Source of the DNA: Hyphomicrobiales bacterium
GTDB taxonomy: Bacteria; Pseudomonadota; Alphaproteobacteria; Rhizobiales; Rhizobiaceae
Direction of reading: 5' to 3'
Assembly: GCA_900472485.1 (NCBI GenBank)
Contig: UCII01000038.1
Span: 1-44,583 of the forward strand
Length of the DNA stretch: 44,583 bases
The position numbers and the translations under genes are program-made. Numbering within the stretch: the stretch's first letter is position 1; each line of letters starts with the position of its first letter. The notes beneath the pieces were generated by a model. The model was given only the letters and a program-made list of their open reading frames with translations, had not been told where the DNA came from and searched no databases. Shown piece by piece: positions 8,860-16,657 of this stretch.

Positions 8860-8908
8860 GATATTGACTAAAAAGAAAATATCTTCACTATGCATAAAGG
8901 GCATGCAT
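8860..8908. promoter_or_regulatory. AT-rich divergent control region between tdm and the permease
   Basis: The 241-base gap between the divergent tdm (start 8787) and permease (start 9029) contains an inverted repeat GATATT (8860-8865) and AATATC (8878-8883), and two copies of the palindrome ATGCAT (8890-8895, 8903-8908) 13 bases apart. The position suits an operator or activator site for both genes. No recognised regulator family site could be named. Confidence 0.35.
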
Positions 8909-8984
8909 CTGGAATCCGCGCGCAGACTCGGCTCATGAAAACCTCCAGCAAGCCCCGCAATGCCATGGGAGGCACGTTCAGGGA

Positions 8985-9003
8985 GACGTACGAGAGATAC
9001 GTC
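8985..9003 (+). other. Small hairpin in the permease leader
   Basis: GACGTA (8985-8990) pairs with TACGTC (8998-9003) around a 7-base loop, 25 bases before the permease start codon. It may affect translation or mRNA stability. I could not match the leader to a known riboswitch. Confidence 0.3.
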
Positions 9004-9028
9004 CGGAACAAAATGGGGAATATCACCA

Positions 9029-10813
9029 ATGACTGACATCGTGGACGCCGGCGCTTCCGCCGGCACCGAAGGTAAGCTTATACGCGCGCTGGACTGGAAG
9101 GGCGCGTTCTGGGTGGCTGCGGGCGTGCCGCCGCTTGTTCTCTTCTCCATCGGCGGTATCGCCGGCACGACAGGCAAGCTTGCCTTCGTCGTTTGGATCA
9201 TCTCGATGGTCATGGGGTTCCTGCAATCCTTCACCTATGCGGAAATTGCCGGCATGTTCGGCAACAAGTCCGGCGGCGCCTCGGTCTATGGCGCGACCGC
9301 CTGGCTGCGCTATTCGAAATTCATCGCGCCGCTTTCGGTCTGGTGCAACTGGTTCGCCTGGTCGCCGGTGCTGTCGCTCGGCTGCGCCATTGCGGCCGGC
9401 TATATCCTCAATGCCTTCTTCCCCATTCCGGCGGCGGACTCACAGGCCGTGCTCAGCTGGATCAGCGCCCATGCGACGTCGATCACCGCCGATAGCCCGC
9501 GTGTTGCCGAATACATTGCGGCCCATGCCGGTACATCGCCCGACGATGCGGTAAAAGCGCTGCTCAGCGCCGATGGCGTTGCAGCTTTTACGCCGGCCAT
9601 CCGCAACTGGTCTCTTGTCAGCTTCAACATTCCTTTTCTCGCGACCGCCAATATCAATGCCACCTTCTTCATTGGCGGCATCCTGATGCTGATCATCTTT
9701 GCGATCCAGCATCGCGGCATCTCCGAGACGGCCAGCGTACAGAAATGGCTCGCTATCATTGTGCTCGTGCCGCTGCTGATCATCGGCGTCTATCCGATCG
9801 TCAGCGGCCAAATCCTCTCCGCCAACGTGACCGGCCTGCTGCCGCCGACAGCGGCCTACGCCGCGACGGACGGCACCTGGAGCAATGGCGGCTGGACGCT
9901 TTTCCTCGGCGGTCTCTATATTGCCGCCTGGTCGACCTACGGTTTCGAAACTGCGGTTTGCTATACGCGTGAACTGAAGAACCCGAAGACGGATACTTTC
10001 AAGGCGATCTTCTATTCGGGCCTTGCCTGCTGCATCTTCTTCTTCCTGGTGCCCTTTGCCTTCCAGGGCGTGCTCGGCCATGCCGGCATGCTGGCGCCTG
10101 GTATCGTCGATGGCACCGGCGTCGGTGAAGCGCTCGGCGGCCTGATCGGCGCCGGCCGGATCGTCACGCAACTCCTCGTCATCCTGATGATCCTGGCATT
10201 GTTCCTGGCGATCATGACGGCAATGGCGGGCTCCTCGCGCACCCTCTATCAGGGCTCGAAGGACGGCTGGCTGCCGAAATATCTCGATCATGTGAACGAG
10301 AACGGCGCGCCGACGAGAGCGATGTGGACGGATTTTGCCTTCAATCTCTTTCTTCTCGCCATTGCCTCGGACACGAGCGGCTATTTCTTCGTGCTTGCCG
10401 TTTCCAACGTCGGATACATCATCTTCAACTTCCTGAACCTCAATTCGGGCTGGATACACCGCATGGACTCCGGCCATGTCGAGCGCCCGTGGAAGGCGCC
10501 GTCCTGGCTGATCGGCCTCAATACCATTCTTGCCTTCGTCAATGCGCTCTTCCTTGGCGCGGGTGCCAAGGTCTGGGGCTATGCCAATGCGCTCTGGATC
10601 GGCTTTGCCTTTGCGGCTCTCATTCTGCCGGTCTTTGCCTACAGGCATTATGTTCGCGATGGCGGCAAGTTCCCGGCGGGCGCCATGGATGATCTTGGTC
10701 TGGTCGGCCAGGATCTGGGTGTCAGGAAGGCGGGTATTCTGCCCTATCTGGCGCTTGCCGGCGGCCTTGCCATCGTGCTGATCGCCAATTGGTTCTTCCA
10801 GCTGCCGGCATAA
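9029..10813 (+). CDS. APC-family amino acid/amine permease
   Basis: A 594-residue inner-membrane transporter of the amino acid-polyamine-organocation superfamily with about 12 hydrophobic segments. The first helices (PPLVLFSIGGIAGTTGKLAFVVW, YAEIAGMFGNKSGGASVYG) show the APC unwound helix 1 and the helix 2 glutamate region. A large hydrophilic loop of about 70 residues follows the third or fourth helix (near 150-220), unusual for the family. ATG 9029 was preferred over an ATG 69 bases upstream because GGGGA stands about ten bases before it and the protein MTDIVDAG aligns with a normal short N terminus. It is divergent from tdm, so uptake of TMA, TMAO or dimethylamine is a reasonable guess; amino acids cannot be excluded. 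Confidence 0.82.
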   Translation: MTDIVDAGASAGTEGKLIRALDWKGAFWVAAGVPPLVLFSIGGIAGTTGKLAFVVWIISMVMGFLQSFTYAEIAGMFGNKSGGASVYGATAWLRYSKFIAPLSVWCNWFAWSPVLSLGCAIAAGYILNAFFPIPAADSQAVLSWISAHATSITADSPRVAEYIAAHAGTSPDDAVKALLSADGVAAFTPAIRNWSLVSFNIPFLATANINATFFIGGILMLIIFAIQHRGISETASVQKWLAIIVLVPLLIIGVYPIVSGQILSANVTGLLPPTAAYAATDGTWSNGGWTLFLGGLYIAAWSTYGFETAVCYTRELKNPKTDTFKAIFYSGLACCIFFFLVPFAFQGVLGHAGMLAPGIVDGTGVGEALGGLIGAGRIVTQLLVILMILALFLAIMTAMAGSSRTLYQGSKDGWLPKYLDHVNENGAPTRAMWTDFAFNLFLLAIASDTSGYFFVLAVSNVGYIIFNFLNLNSGWIHRMDSGHVERPWKAPSWLIGLNTILAFVNALFLGAGAKVWGYANALWIGFAFAALILPVFAYRHYVRDGGKFPAGAMDDLGLVGQDLGVRKAGILPYLALAGGLAIVLIANWFFQLPA

Positions 10814-10844
10814 CGGTATCTAGTCGAAGACGAGGTCCATGCTT

Positions 10845-10876
10845 GCAAGTCCGGCCTGGTCACAGGCCGGGCTTGC
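10845..10876. terminator. Strong hairpin between convergent permease and MFS genes
   Basis: GCAAG-T-CCGGCCTG (10845-10858) pairs with CAGGCCGG-G-CTTGC (10863-10876) around a 4-base loop, giving a 14-pair stem with one T-G wobble. It stands 31 bases after the permease stop and 37 before the MFS stop, and could end both transcripts. The T-run is weak. Confidence 0.6.
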
Positions 10877-10912
10877 TGTTGAACCGACGGATTGTAGATG
10901 CCGACCGTCCGA

Positions 10913-12367
10913 TCATTCAGGCGCGACGATGAGGGTGCCGTCGATCTCGGCGTCTTCTTCCGGTCGGCTGCGCTGCCGTGCCAGTCGCAGAAGCGTGGCT
11001 AACAGCAGGATGGCCATCAGCCCGAGTTCGACGGCGATCGCCGTGACCCCGGCAGAGAGATAGGCGTTCGAATATTGCAGCACCTGGGCAAATACGGCCC
11101 CGAGGATCGCCGGTCCCAGACCAAGCGAGACCTGCTGCATGGTGGCAAGCATGGCGCTGCCGGCGCCGGCATGTTCATGCGGTACGTCCGCCAGCCCCAG
11201 CCGGTAAAAACTGTTGACGATAAGCGCCTGGCCGAAACCGATCAGGACTGTGGACGGAATGAGGTTTATGACGCCGGGCTGCGGCCAGACGGTTTCGAGC
11301 GTCACGATGAGCAGAGCAAGCCCGCTCATCTGGATCACGCAGCCCATCGCCAGCATGAGCTCGCGGCGTATGTTTGCAAGGCGAGGCGTCACGAAAGCGG
11401 CCGAGACGAAATAGGAGCCGCCAAGTGCAATCAAGGCGTTGCCTGATTGCAGCGGTGTCAGCCCGGCGCCGGCCTGCAAGGTAAGGGCGAAGACGAACAT
11501 GAAGCCGCTCCAGCAGGTAAAGAAGAGTATGGCGATCAGCCCGCCGAAGCGCATGCTGGAGATGCGCGTGAGCGACGGCGGCAGGATCGGGAAGGCGCCC
11601 CGCGCCTCCTTGCCGCGCTGGATACGCCAAAGGAGTGCCGCCAGCGGCAGGATCGGCACGAAGCCGAGCAGGCAAAGCCAGTTCCAGTGGAGCGACGGGC
11701 CAAGCGCGGTCGGCAGCAGGACCGAGAGCGTCAGCAGCGCCAGCGTGATCATGCCCGACCAGTCGACCGGAACCCTGCCTTGGCCACGCGTTTCGGGGAC
11801 ATGTCGCCACACGCTGAGCAGGATCAGGACGCAGACCGGCAGATTGATGAGGAAGATGCTGCGCCAGCCGGAGCCGGCAATATTGGCAGAGATCAGGAAG
11901 CCGCCGAGAACCTGCCCGACGATGAAAGCGATGCCGCCGATCGCGCTATAGAGCGAGACCGCGCGGGCGTGATCGCGTCCGGTCAAGCTGACATGAATGG
12001 TCGCCAGCACCTGCGGCACCATGAGTGCTGCGGCAATTCCCTGCAACGCGCGCGCAACGATGAGGAAGGTGACTGATGTCGCCACCCCGCATAGCAGGGA
12101 GGCCAGGCAGAACAACAGCACGGCCAAGCCGAACATGCGCCGGCGGCCGAAATTGTCGCCGAGGCGCGCACCCATTGCCAGGCAGACGGCAAAGGCGACA
12201 CCATAGGCGGCGACGAAAAGTTCAAGTTCGGTCTCGCCGGCATGCAGCGAGGCCGAGATGGCGGCGAGGCCGACATTGATGATGGAAAAATCGAGCTGAA
12301 GCAGCAATTGCCCGGCAAGCAGGATCAGCAGGCCGAACTGGCCAAGCCGGATTGGTGCGGATGACAT
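10913..12367 (-). CDS. MFS drug-type exporter (DHA2-like, 14 helices)
   Basis: A 484-residue major facilitator protein with about 14 hydrophobic segments. The loop 2-3 motif GARLGDNFGRRRMF and the helix 5 motif IGGIAFIVGQVLGGFL are those of proton-driven drug exporters of the DHA2 (EmrB/QacA-like) group. ATG 12367 has GAGG seven to eight bases before it and gives a normal N terminus (MSSAPIRLGQFG). The gene is divergent from the HTH regulator at 12481, with a tandem operator between, so the regulator very likely controls it. The substrate is unknown; no adaptor (EmrA-type) gene is next to it. Confidence 0.88.
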   Translation of the reverse strand: MSSAPIRLGQFGLLILLAGQLLLQLDFSIINVGLAAISASLHAGETELELFVAAYGVAFAVCLAMGARLGDNFGRRRMFGLAVLLFCLASLLCGVATSVTFLIVARALQGIAAALMVPQVLATIHVSLTGRDHARAVSLYSAIGGIAFIVGQVLGGFLISANIAGSGWRSIFLINLPVCVLILLSVWRHVPETRGQGRVPVDWSGMITLALLTLSVLLPTALGPSLHWNWLCLLGFVPILPLAALLWRIQRGKEARGAFPILPPSLTRISSMRFGGLIAILFFTCWSGFMFVFALTLQAGAGLTPLQSGNALIALGGSYFVSAAFVTPRLANIRRELMLAMGCVIQMSGLALLIVTLETVWPQPGVINLIPSTVLIGFGQALIVNSFYRLGLADVPHEHAGAGSAMLATMQQVSLGLGPAILGAVFAQVLQYSNAYLSAGVTAIAVELGLMAILLLATLLRLARQRSRPEEDAEIDGTLIVAPE

Positions 12368-12419
12368 GGGGGACCTCAAAGCATTTCCGAAACTGAGTCC
12401 ACAGCGTTTTACACCCATG

Positions 12420-12454
12420 TTAAACTGGTACAAGATACCTGTTTAGACTGGTAT
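12420..12454. promoter_or_regulatory. Three-half-site operator between MFS and MmyB-type regulator genes
   Basis: Half-sites ACTGGTA (12424-12430), TACCTGT on the same strand, i.e. inverted ACAGGTA (12436-12442), and ACTGGTA (12447-12453) lie in the 113-base divergent gap. The first and third copies are 23 bases apart, about two helical turns, and belong to a longer direct repeat (TAAACTGGTAC / TAGACTGGTAT). This is the likely binding site of the regulator encoded at 12481. Confidence 0.55.
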
Positions 12455-12480
12455 AAAAAGTGTCAGGCTGGAGAATGGAA

Positions 12481-13356
12481 ATGCACGGCACGCTCGATAT
12501 CGTTCCCAATCAGATGCTTTCGCGCGCACAGGAACTCGGCGAAATGTTGCGAAGACGGCGGGAATCCCTCGACCCGCAAAGATTGGGACTCGGTCGAGCA
12601 GGGCGGATTCGTACACCCGGATTGCGGCGGGAGGAAGTGGCGTCGCGCGCCGATATCGGCATTACCTGGTACACCAAGCTGGAGCAGGGCCGGCCGATCC
12701 GCGTGTCGCCGCGCGTGCTTCTCTCCGTCGCGCATGCTTTGGAATTCAACGAGGTCGAGACGGAGCACCTGTTCAGATTGGCCAATCTGCCGGTTCCGCC
12801 CCGGCTCGAAAATCCTCGCGTCTGCGAGCCGCTCAGCGAGGCAAGCCAGCGCATTCTCGATCATCTCTGTCCTTATCCGGCTCTTATTCAGACGAAGCGC
12901 TATAATATACGCGGTTTCAACGAGGCCTATCGCCGGCTCGTCGGCGTCGATCTCGATGCCGTCGCGCCCGAGGACCGGAACTGTATCTATCTGTCCCTCG
13001 TCAATCCTGCCTGGCGCGCAAGCCAAGCCGATCCTGATGAGATGCTGGCCAATATGGCAGCGCTGTTTCGTGCCTCCATGGCGGAGCATCTCGACGATCC
13101 GAGCTGGGAGCGGCAATTGGAACGCTATATGAGCGCTTCCGATCAATTCCGCATCGTATGGGATCGCTATCAGCTCAAAGGCATCGAGAATACCGTGAAG
13201 CGTTTCCGCCTGGCGGATGGCACGATCCTGCCGCTGCAATCCAACAATTGGTGGGCAAGCCCCAGCAATGACGACCGCATGATCGTCTATACACCCGTCG
13301 ACGAAGCCGGAGCCGAAAGGCTGAGCGCGATGATGAAGCGCAGGCGGGCTTGCTGA
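12481..13356 (+). CDS. HTH regulator with MmyB-type ligand-binding domain
   Basis: A 291-residue protein. An N-terminal XRE-type helix-turn-helix (about 15-75; RIRTPGLRREEVASRADIGITWYTKLEQGR) carries the LRREEVA and WYTKLEQGR segments diagnostic of the MmyB regulators. The C-terminal about 200 residues form the PAS-like MmyB ligand domain (NIRGFNEAYRRLVG, and the ending region LPLQSNNWWASPSNDDRMIVYTP). ATG 12481 is preceded by GGAG at the right distance; an in-frame ATG at 12475 and GTG at 12460 are less well placed. It is divergent from the MFS exporter, and most members regulate a neighbouring gene. The ligand is unknown, and fatty acid-like ligands proposed for the family are only a general hint. 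Confidence 0.9.
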   Translation: MHGTLDIVPNQMLSRAQELGEMLRRRRESLDPQRLGLGRAGRIRTPGLRREEVASRADIGITWYTKLEQGRPIRVSPRVLLSVAHALEFNEVETEHLFRLANLPVPPRLENPRVCEPLSEASQRILDHLCPYPALIQTKRYNIRGFNEAYRRLVGVDLDAVAPEDRNCIYLSLVNPAWRASQADPDEMLANMAALFRASMAEHLDDPSWERQLERYMSASDQFRIVWDRYQLKGIENTVKRFRLADGTILPLQSNNWWASPSNDDRMIVYTPVDEAGAERLSAMMKRRRAC

Positions 13357-13658
13357 GCGGGAAAGCCGGCGGAACCCCAAAGGATCGATCACCACGAATG
13401 AACTTGCGGCAACTTCCGCCCGTTCGTCGGGCATTGCGCGTTCCGGCACTGTCAAAAATGGACGTAGGCTTTAAACGGCAGCCTGCCTAACGTGCCGGCA
13501 GCAGACAAAGCAATGGCCGGTCTGGCTGGCGGCTTGCCGTCAAGGACCGCCCATCGCGCGGAGCTGAAGTAACGGACTAATAGTATCAGAGTAGTTTCAC
13601 TTGCAAGAGCGAGTCCATCTGTGATGTCGCAGTAGCAGTGGTCCTCGAAGGAGGCATG
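13357..13658. other. Intergenic stretch with no clear gene
   Basis: About 300 bases between the MmyB-type regulator and the small hypothetical gene. Short open frames on both strands lack a ribosome site or recognisable protein features. The last part holds the AAGGAGG ribosome site (13648-13654) of the next gene. I see no repeat, RNA gene or attachment site. Confidence 0.5.
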
Positions 13659-13970
13659 ATGGAACGCTTTCGCCACCTTATGGGAGGCAGCCTATCGCCG
13701 AAGCAAGTCGCCACGCTCCAGAAGGTGCTGGACAACGTCACCAGTCAGACCTGGTTCGATAACAACGAACATTGCCGCAATGCGCTGGCCGGGCGCCTGA
13801 CTTTTCTCATAAAAATTGGAATAGAAAACACCGCCCATCTCCAAACCATCGGTGTTTGCTGGGCAGTTAATGACTTCAACCGCGATGTGATAAAAACGAA
13901 TCGAAGGAAGCCGGGAGAGATAACGGGGATAGGGAAGGGCGAGCAGTTTCGGCTTGAGGATTACCGGTGA
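13659..13970 (+). CDS. Small hypothetical protein
   Basis: A 103-residue protein of unknown function. It starts MERFRHLMGGSLSPKQVATLQ; the LSPKQVATLQKVLD segment looks like the helical start of small rhizobial proteins of about 75-100 residues whose role is unknown. One cysteine occurs in EHCRN and another in GVCWAVNDFNRD; there is no signal peptide or membrane helix. AAGGAGG at 13648-13654 supports ATG 13659 (ATG 13656 and GTG 13638 are alternatives). The DNA from about 13800 on is more AT-rich than its surroundings. The coding call rests on the ribosome site and family-like N terminus. Confidence 0.5.
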   Translation: MERFRHLMGGSLSPKQVATLQKVLDNVTSQTWFDNNEHCRNALAGRLTFLIKIGIENTAHLQTIGVCWAVNDFNRDVIKTNRRKPGEITGIGKGEQFRLEDYR

Positions 13971-14069
13971 TATTTGTATCCCGAGTCCGACCTCAACGGA
14001 TATCTTCGTAAAATTTCGATCTCCCGCCGCGGAGCACGATTTCATCTGAGACAGAAAAGGAAATCGCCC

Positions 14070-14801
14070 GTGAGGAATGCAGTTCAAGTCTTGTCGGCCG
14101 GCAGCCTGCGTCATGCCTTTCCGGCGATCATCGGCGCCTTTGGAGGGGAATTCGGCATTGGCATCTCGCTGACGCTCGGACCCGCGGGGCTGCTGCGGGA
14201 AGCGATCGAGACAGGCACCAGTTTCGATCTTTTTGCCTCCGCAAACTTGGCGCATCCGCGGCGGCTTGTTTCTATGGGTCTTGCAGAAGATGCGGTCTGC
14301 TTTGCCCGCAATCGGCTCTGTGTGCTCTCGCGTGCCGAGCTTGGCCTGACGACGGAGAATTTTCTCAGCGTCCTGGCCGATCCCGCCGTGAGGATCGGCA
14401 CGTCGACACCGGGCGATGATCCAGGCGGTGACTATGCTTTCGAGGTTTTCGACCGTATCGAAGCCCGGCATCCTGGAAAGGGTGATGCGATCCGGTCCCG
14501 CTCCCGGCAATTGGTGGGCGGGCGCAATTCGCCGCCGACGCCGCCGGGCAAGGGCGCTGGTTACCTGGTCACCGATGGCGTGGTCGATCTAATGATGAGC
14601 TATTCTTCAAACGCGCGTCTTCTGGCGGGTGATCCGGCTTTCAGCGTTGTTCCTGTCCCCGACGAGTTTCAGCCGCTCATCGAGTACGGCATGGCAATTC
14701 GCACGGATGCGGATGTCGAAACCAAAGAGCTGCGCGACTTTCTATTGTCGCCGACCGGGCAGGAGATCTTGAGCGAAGCCGGCTTTTCTCCGGTCAGCTG
14801 A
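14070..14801 (+). CDS. Leaderless ModA-like substrate-binding protein
   Basis: A 243-residue type II periplasmic-binding-fold protein resembling ModA/tungstate-binding proteins. VQVLSAGSLRHAFPAI opens the first lobe, FDLFASANLAHP follows at about 50, and GTSTPGDDPGGDYAFEVFDRI is the second ligand loop, then LVTDGVVDLMMSY. It ends LLSPTGQEILSEAGFSPV like ModA. However, the likely start (GTG 14070, AAAAGGAAA upstream) gives no signal peptide, and no permease or ATPase is nearby. Upstream readings add only a basic, non-hydrophobic stretch. It may act in the cytoplasm as a sensor or carrier, or its leader may have been lost. It is convergent with the LysR gene at 14807. Confidence 0.75.
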   Translation: MRNAVQVLSAGSLRHAFPAIIGAFGGEFGIGISLTLGPAGLLREAIETGTSFDLFASANLAHPRRLVSMGLAEDAVCFARNRLCVLSRAELGLTTENFLSVLADPAVRIGTSTPGDDPGGDYAFEVFDRIEARHPGKGDAIRSRSRQLVGGRNSPPTPPGKGAGYLVTDGVVDLMMSYSSNARLLAGDPAFSVVPVPDEFQPLIEYGMAIRTDADVETKELRDFLLSPTGQEILSEAGFSPVS

Positions 14802-14813
14802 GAATATCAGCTG
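14795..14813. terminator. Hairpin over the two convergent stop codons
   Basis: CAGCTGA (14795-14801) pairs perfectly with TCAGCTG (14807-14813) around a 5-base loop, covering the ModA-like stop and the LysR stop. It may end or stabilise both messages. No long T-run follows. Confidence 0.45.
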
Positions 14814-15697
14814 TTCGGCGGCGCGCTCGAGCGCAGATAAACGTCGGCTTCGTTCTGCAGCCATTCGCAGAAGAGAACGGATTTTCGGTTCCGACGGGCG
14901 CGGCGCAGAGCGACATATTCGTGGCCGCTTTCCAGAAAGCCATATGGTGCCATCAGCCGGCCGAAACGGATATCGTCGCTGACATAGGGCCACGGGGCGA
15001 CGCAGACGCCAAGGCCGGCGGTCGCAGCTTCGAGCATGAAGTAAAAATGCTCGTATTCGACGCGCGGTCCGGTGGCGACCGATCTTTCCGAGCGAGCCAG
15101 CCAGTCGCCCCATGCGCGTAGCCTTGTGCGCGTGTGAAGCTGGGGCAGGCCGTCGAAGTCGGGCGTCGACGCGGCAAAGAGCGATGGCGCGAGCACCGCG
15201 CCGGTTTGCTCCGGAAATAGGGAAATGACATCGGCGCCCGAAGGCCATGACGCGCTTCCGACGCGGATCGCCACATCGAAGCCGTCGCGGCCGAAATCGA
15301 CGGGCTTTGACGAGGCCGACAGGCGCACTTCTATGTTGGGGTATTTCGCCTGAAACCGATAGAGGCGAGGAATGAGCCAGCGCATCGTAAAGGTGCCGGG
15401 GCAGGAGACGTCGAGCTGACCTTCTTCGGTATCGGCTACGGCTCGCACCGACAGATCCATCTGGTCGAACGCGCTCGTCAGCCCGTTCAAAAGGGTCATC
15501 CCGCCTTCGGTCAGTCTCAGCCGGTTTTTCGGCCCTTCGAACAAGGGAACGCCAAGTATCTCCTCCAGATGCTGGATCTGCCGGCTGACGGCGCTGTGCG
15601 TCACATTGAGCTCGTCTGCAGCAAGCGTCATGCGGCCGAGCCGGCCGGCCGCTTCGAAGGCACGCAATGCGTTCAGGGAGGGTAACCGTCTGGTCAT
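14807..15697 (-). CDS. LysR-family regulator (GcvA-like)
   Basis: A 296-residue LysR regulator. The N-terminal winged helix has the GcvA-type opening RRLPSLNALRAFEAAGR and helix-turn-helix MTLAADELNVTHSAVSRQIQHLEEILG; the effector domain follows from about 90 (LDVSCPGTFTMRWLIPRL). ATG 15697 starts the typical MTRRLPSLN; an ATG two codons upstream (15703) is possible. It is convergent with the ModA-like gene and divergent from the methyltransferase/PNPOx pair, with the palindrome TGTTCGAACA in the gap, so it may control the pair and itself. The effector is unknown. Confidence 0.9.
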   Translation of the reverse strand: MTRRLPSLNALRAFEAAGRLGRMTLAADELNVTHSAVSRQIQHLEEILGVPLFEGPKNRLRLTEGGMTLLNGLTSAFDQMDLSVRAVADTEEGQLDVSCPGTFTMRWLIPRLYRFQAKYPNIEVRLSASSKPVDFGRDGFDVAIRVGSASWPSGADVISLFPEQTGAVLAPSLFAASTPDFDGLPQLHTRTRLRAWGDWLARSERSVATGPRVEYEHFYFMLEAATAGLGVCVAPWPYVSDDIRFGRLMAPYGFLESGHEYVALRRARRNRKSVLFCEWLQNEADVYLRSSAPPNS

Positions 15698-15718
15698 GTG
15701 CATTTTCCGAACATTGAT

Positions 15719-15728
15719 TGTTCGAACA
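15719..15728. promoter_or_regulatory. Perfect palindrome upstream of the LysR gene
   Basis: TGTTCGAACA is a perfect 10-base palindrome 22 bases above the LysR start and about 140 before the methyltransferase start. It is a candidate LysR binding site; it lacks the textbook T-N11-A spacing, so this is tentative. Confidence 0.35.
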
Positions 15729-15870
15729 TATCGGTTTTCTTCGGTAAAAATAACGTGTTTTTTTGACATCGAGAGAAATGGACAGCGCCTTCATTGAACA
15801 ATGACGCGACGATGCAATGGCATTTTCACGTCCGGCGAAGCTTTGTCCGACGAAGCAACGGAGACATGAA

Positions 15871-16647
15871 GTGCAAGGCAGATATCAGGACGGCAGTGCG
15901 GGCGATGCGAATTACGGCGTGATCGGATCGGGCTATACCAATTATCGCCAGCCGGATCCCCATATAGCCGAATTCATCCGCGCCGCTCTCGGCGATGCGG
16001 ACACCGTGTTGAATGTCGGTGCCGGCGCTGGTTCCTATGAGCCCGTCGACCGGCAGGTGACGGCCGTCGAACCGTCTGCATCCATGCGCGCCCAACGGCC
16101 GGCGCATCTCCCGGTCGCGATCGACGGGACGGCGGAACATCTTCCTTTTGCCGATCGGAGTTTCGACGCGGCAATGGCGACCTTCACAGTCCATCAATGG
16201 TCGGATCTCAAGCGAGGACTTGCCGAGATGCGCCGTGTCACGCGCGGACCTGTATTGGTCTTGAGCTGTGATCCGGACCTGCTCGAACGATCGTGGCTGA
16301 GCGTCTATGCGCCGGAGATGATTGCCGTCGAGGCGAGACGTTATCCGGCCATGCATACGATCGCGGCCGCCCTCGGCGGCAATGTGGAGATTAAGGCGGT
16401 GCCGATCCCGCTGAATTGCGTCGATGGCTTCGGCGAGGCCTATTATGGCAGGCCGGAACGAATGCTTGATCCCGGCGCGCGGCTTGCCAATTCGGCATGG
16501 AGCTTTGTCGATGCCTCCGTTGGCGAGCGTTTTGTCGCCGAGCTTGGCCGCGATCTCAGCGACGGATCCTGGGATCGCCGTCATGGCGCCCTCCGCACGC
16601 AGCCCTTCTTCGAAGGCTCGCTGCGTCTCATTATCGCAAAACCTTGA
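15871..16647 (+). CDS. Class I SAM-dependent methyltransferase
   Basis: A 258-residue methyltransferase. Motif I is VLNVGAGAGSYEP (about residues 46-58), followed by VTAVEPSASM, LPFADRSFDAAMATFTVHQW (motif IV region) and VLVLSCDPD. The methyl acceptor cannot be told; this UbiE/BioC-like class acts on many small molecules. GTG 15871 was chosen because GGAG stands seven bases before it; ATG 15817 would add 18 residues without a ribosome site. It ends ten bases before the PNPOx-like gene, whose ribosome site GAGGAG overlaps its stop, so the two form an operon divergent from the LysR gene. Confidence 0.85.
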   Translation: MQGRYQDGSAGDANYGVIGSGYTNYRQPDPHIAEFIRAALGDADTVLNVGAGAGSYEPVDRQVTAVEPSASMRAQRPAHLPVAIDGTAEHLPFADRSFDAAMATFTVHQWSDLKRGLAEMRRVTRGPVLVLSCDPDLLERSWLSVYAPEMIAVEARRYPAMHTIAAALGGNVEIKAVPIPLNCVDGFGEAYYGRPERMLDPGARLANSAWSFVDASVGERFVAELGRDLSDGSWDRRHGALRTQPFFEGSLRLIIAKP

Positions 16648-16657
16648 GGAGAGTGCC

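Noticed and set aside
8788..9028. Guanidine or glycine riboswitch before the permease or tdm
   Set aside because: Conserved cores of these riboswitches were not found; only small hairpins and palindromes are present.
13692..14510. Long minus-strand open frame with a GLGI...P stretch like the end of a LysR domain
   Set aside because: It runs against the ModA-like gene and small hypothetical gene, has no ribosome site, and only a few residues look regulator-like.
14070..14801. Calling this gene modA
   Set aside because: No leader peptide and no modB/modC nearby, so a standard molybdate importer role is not supported.
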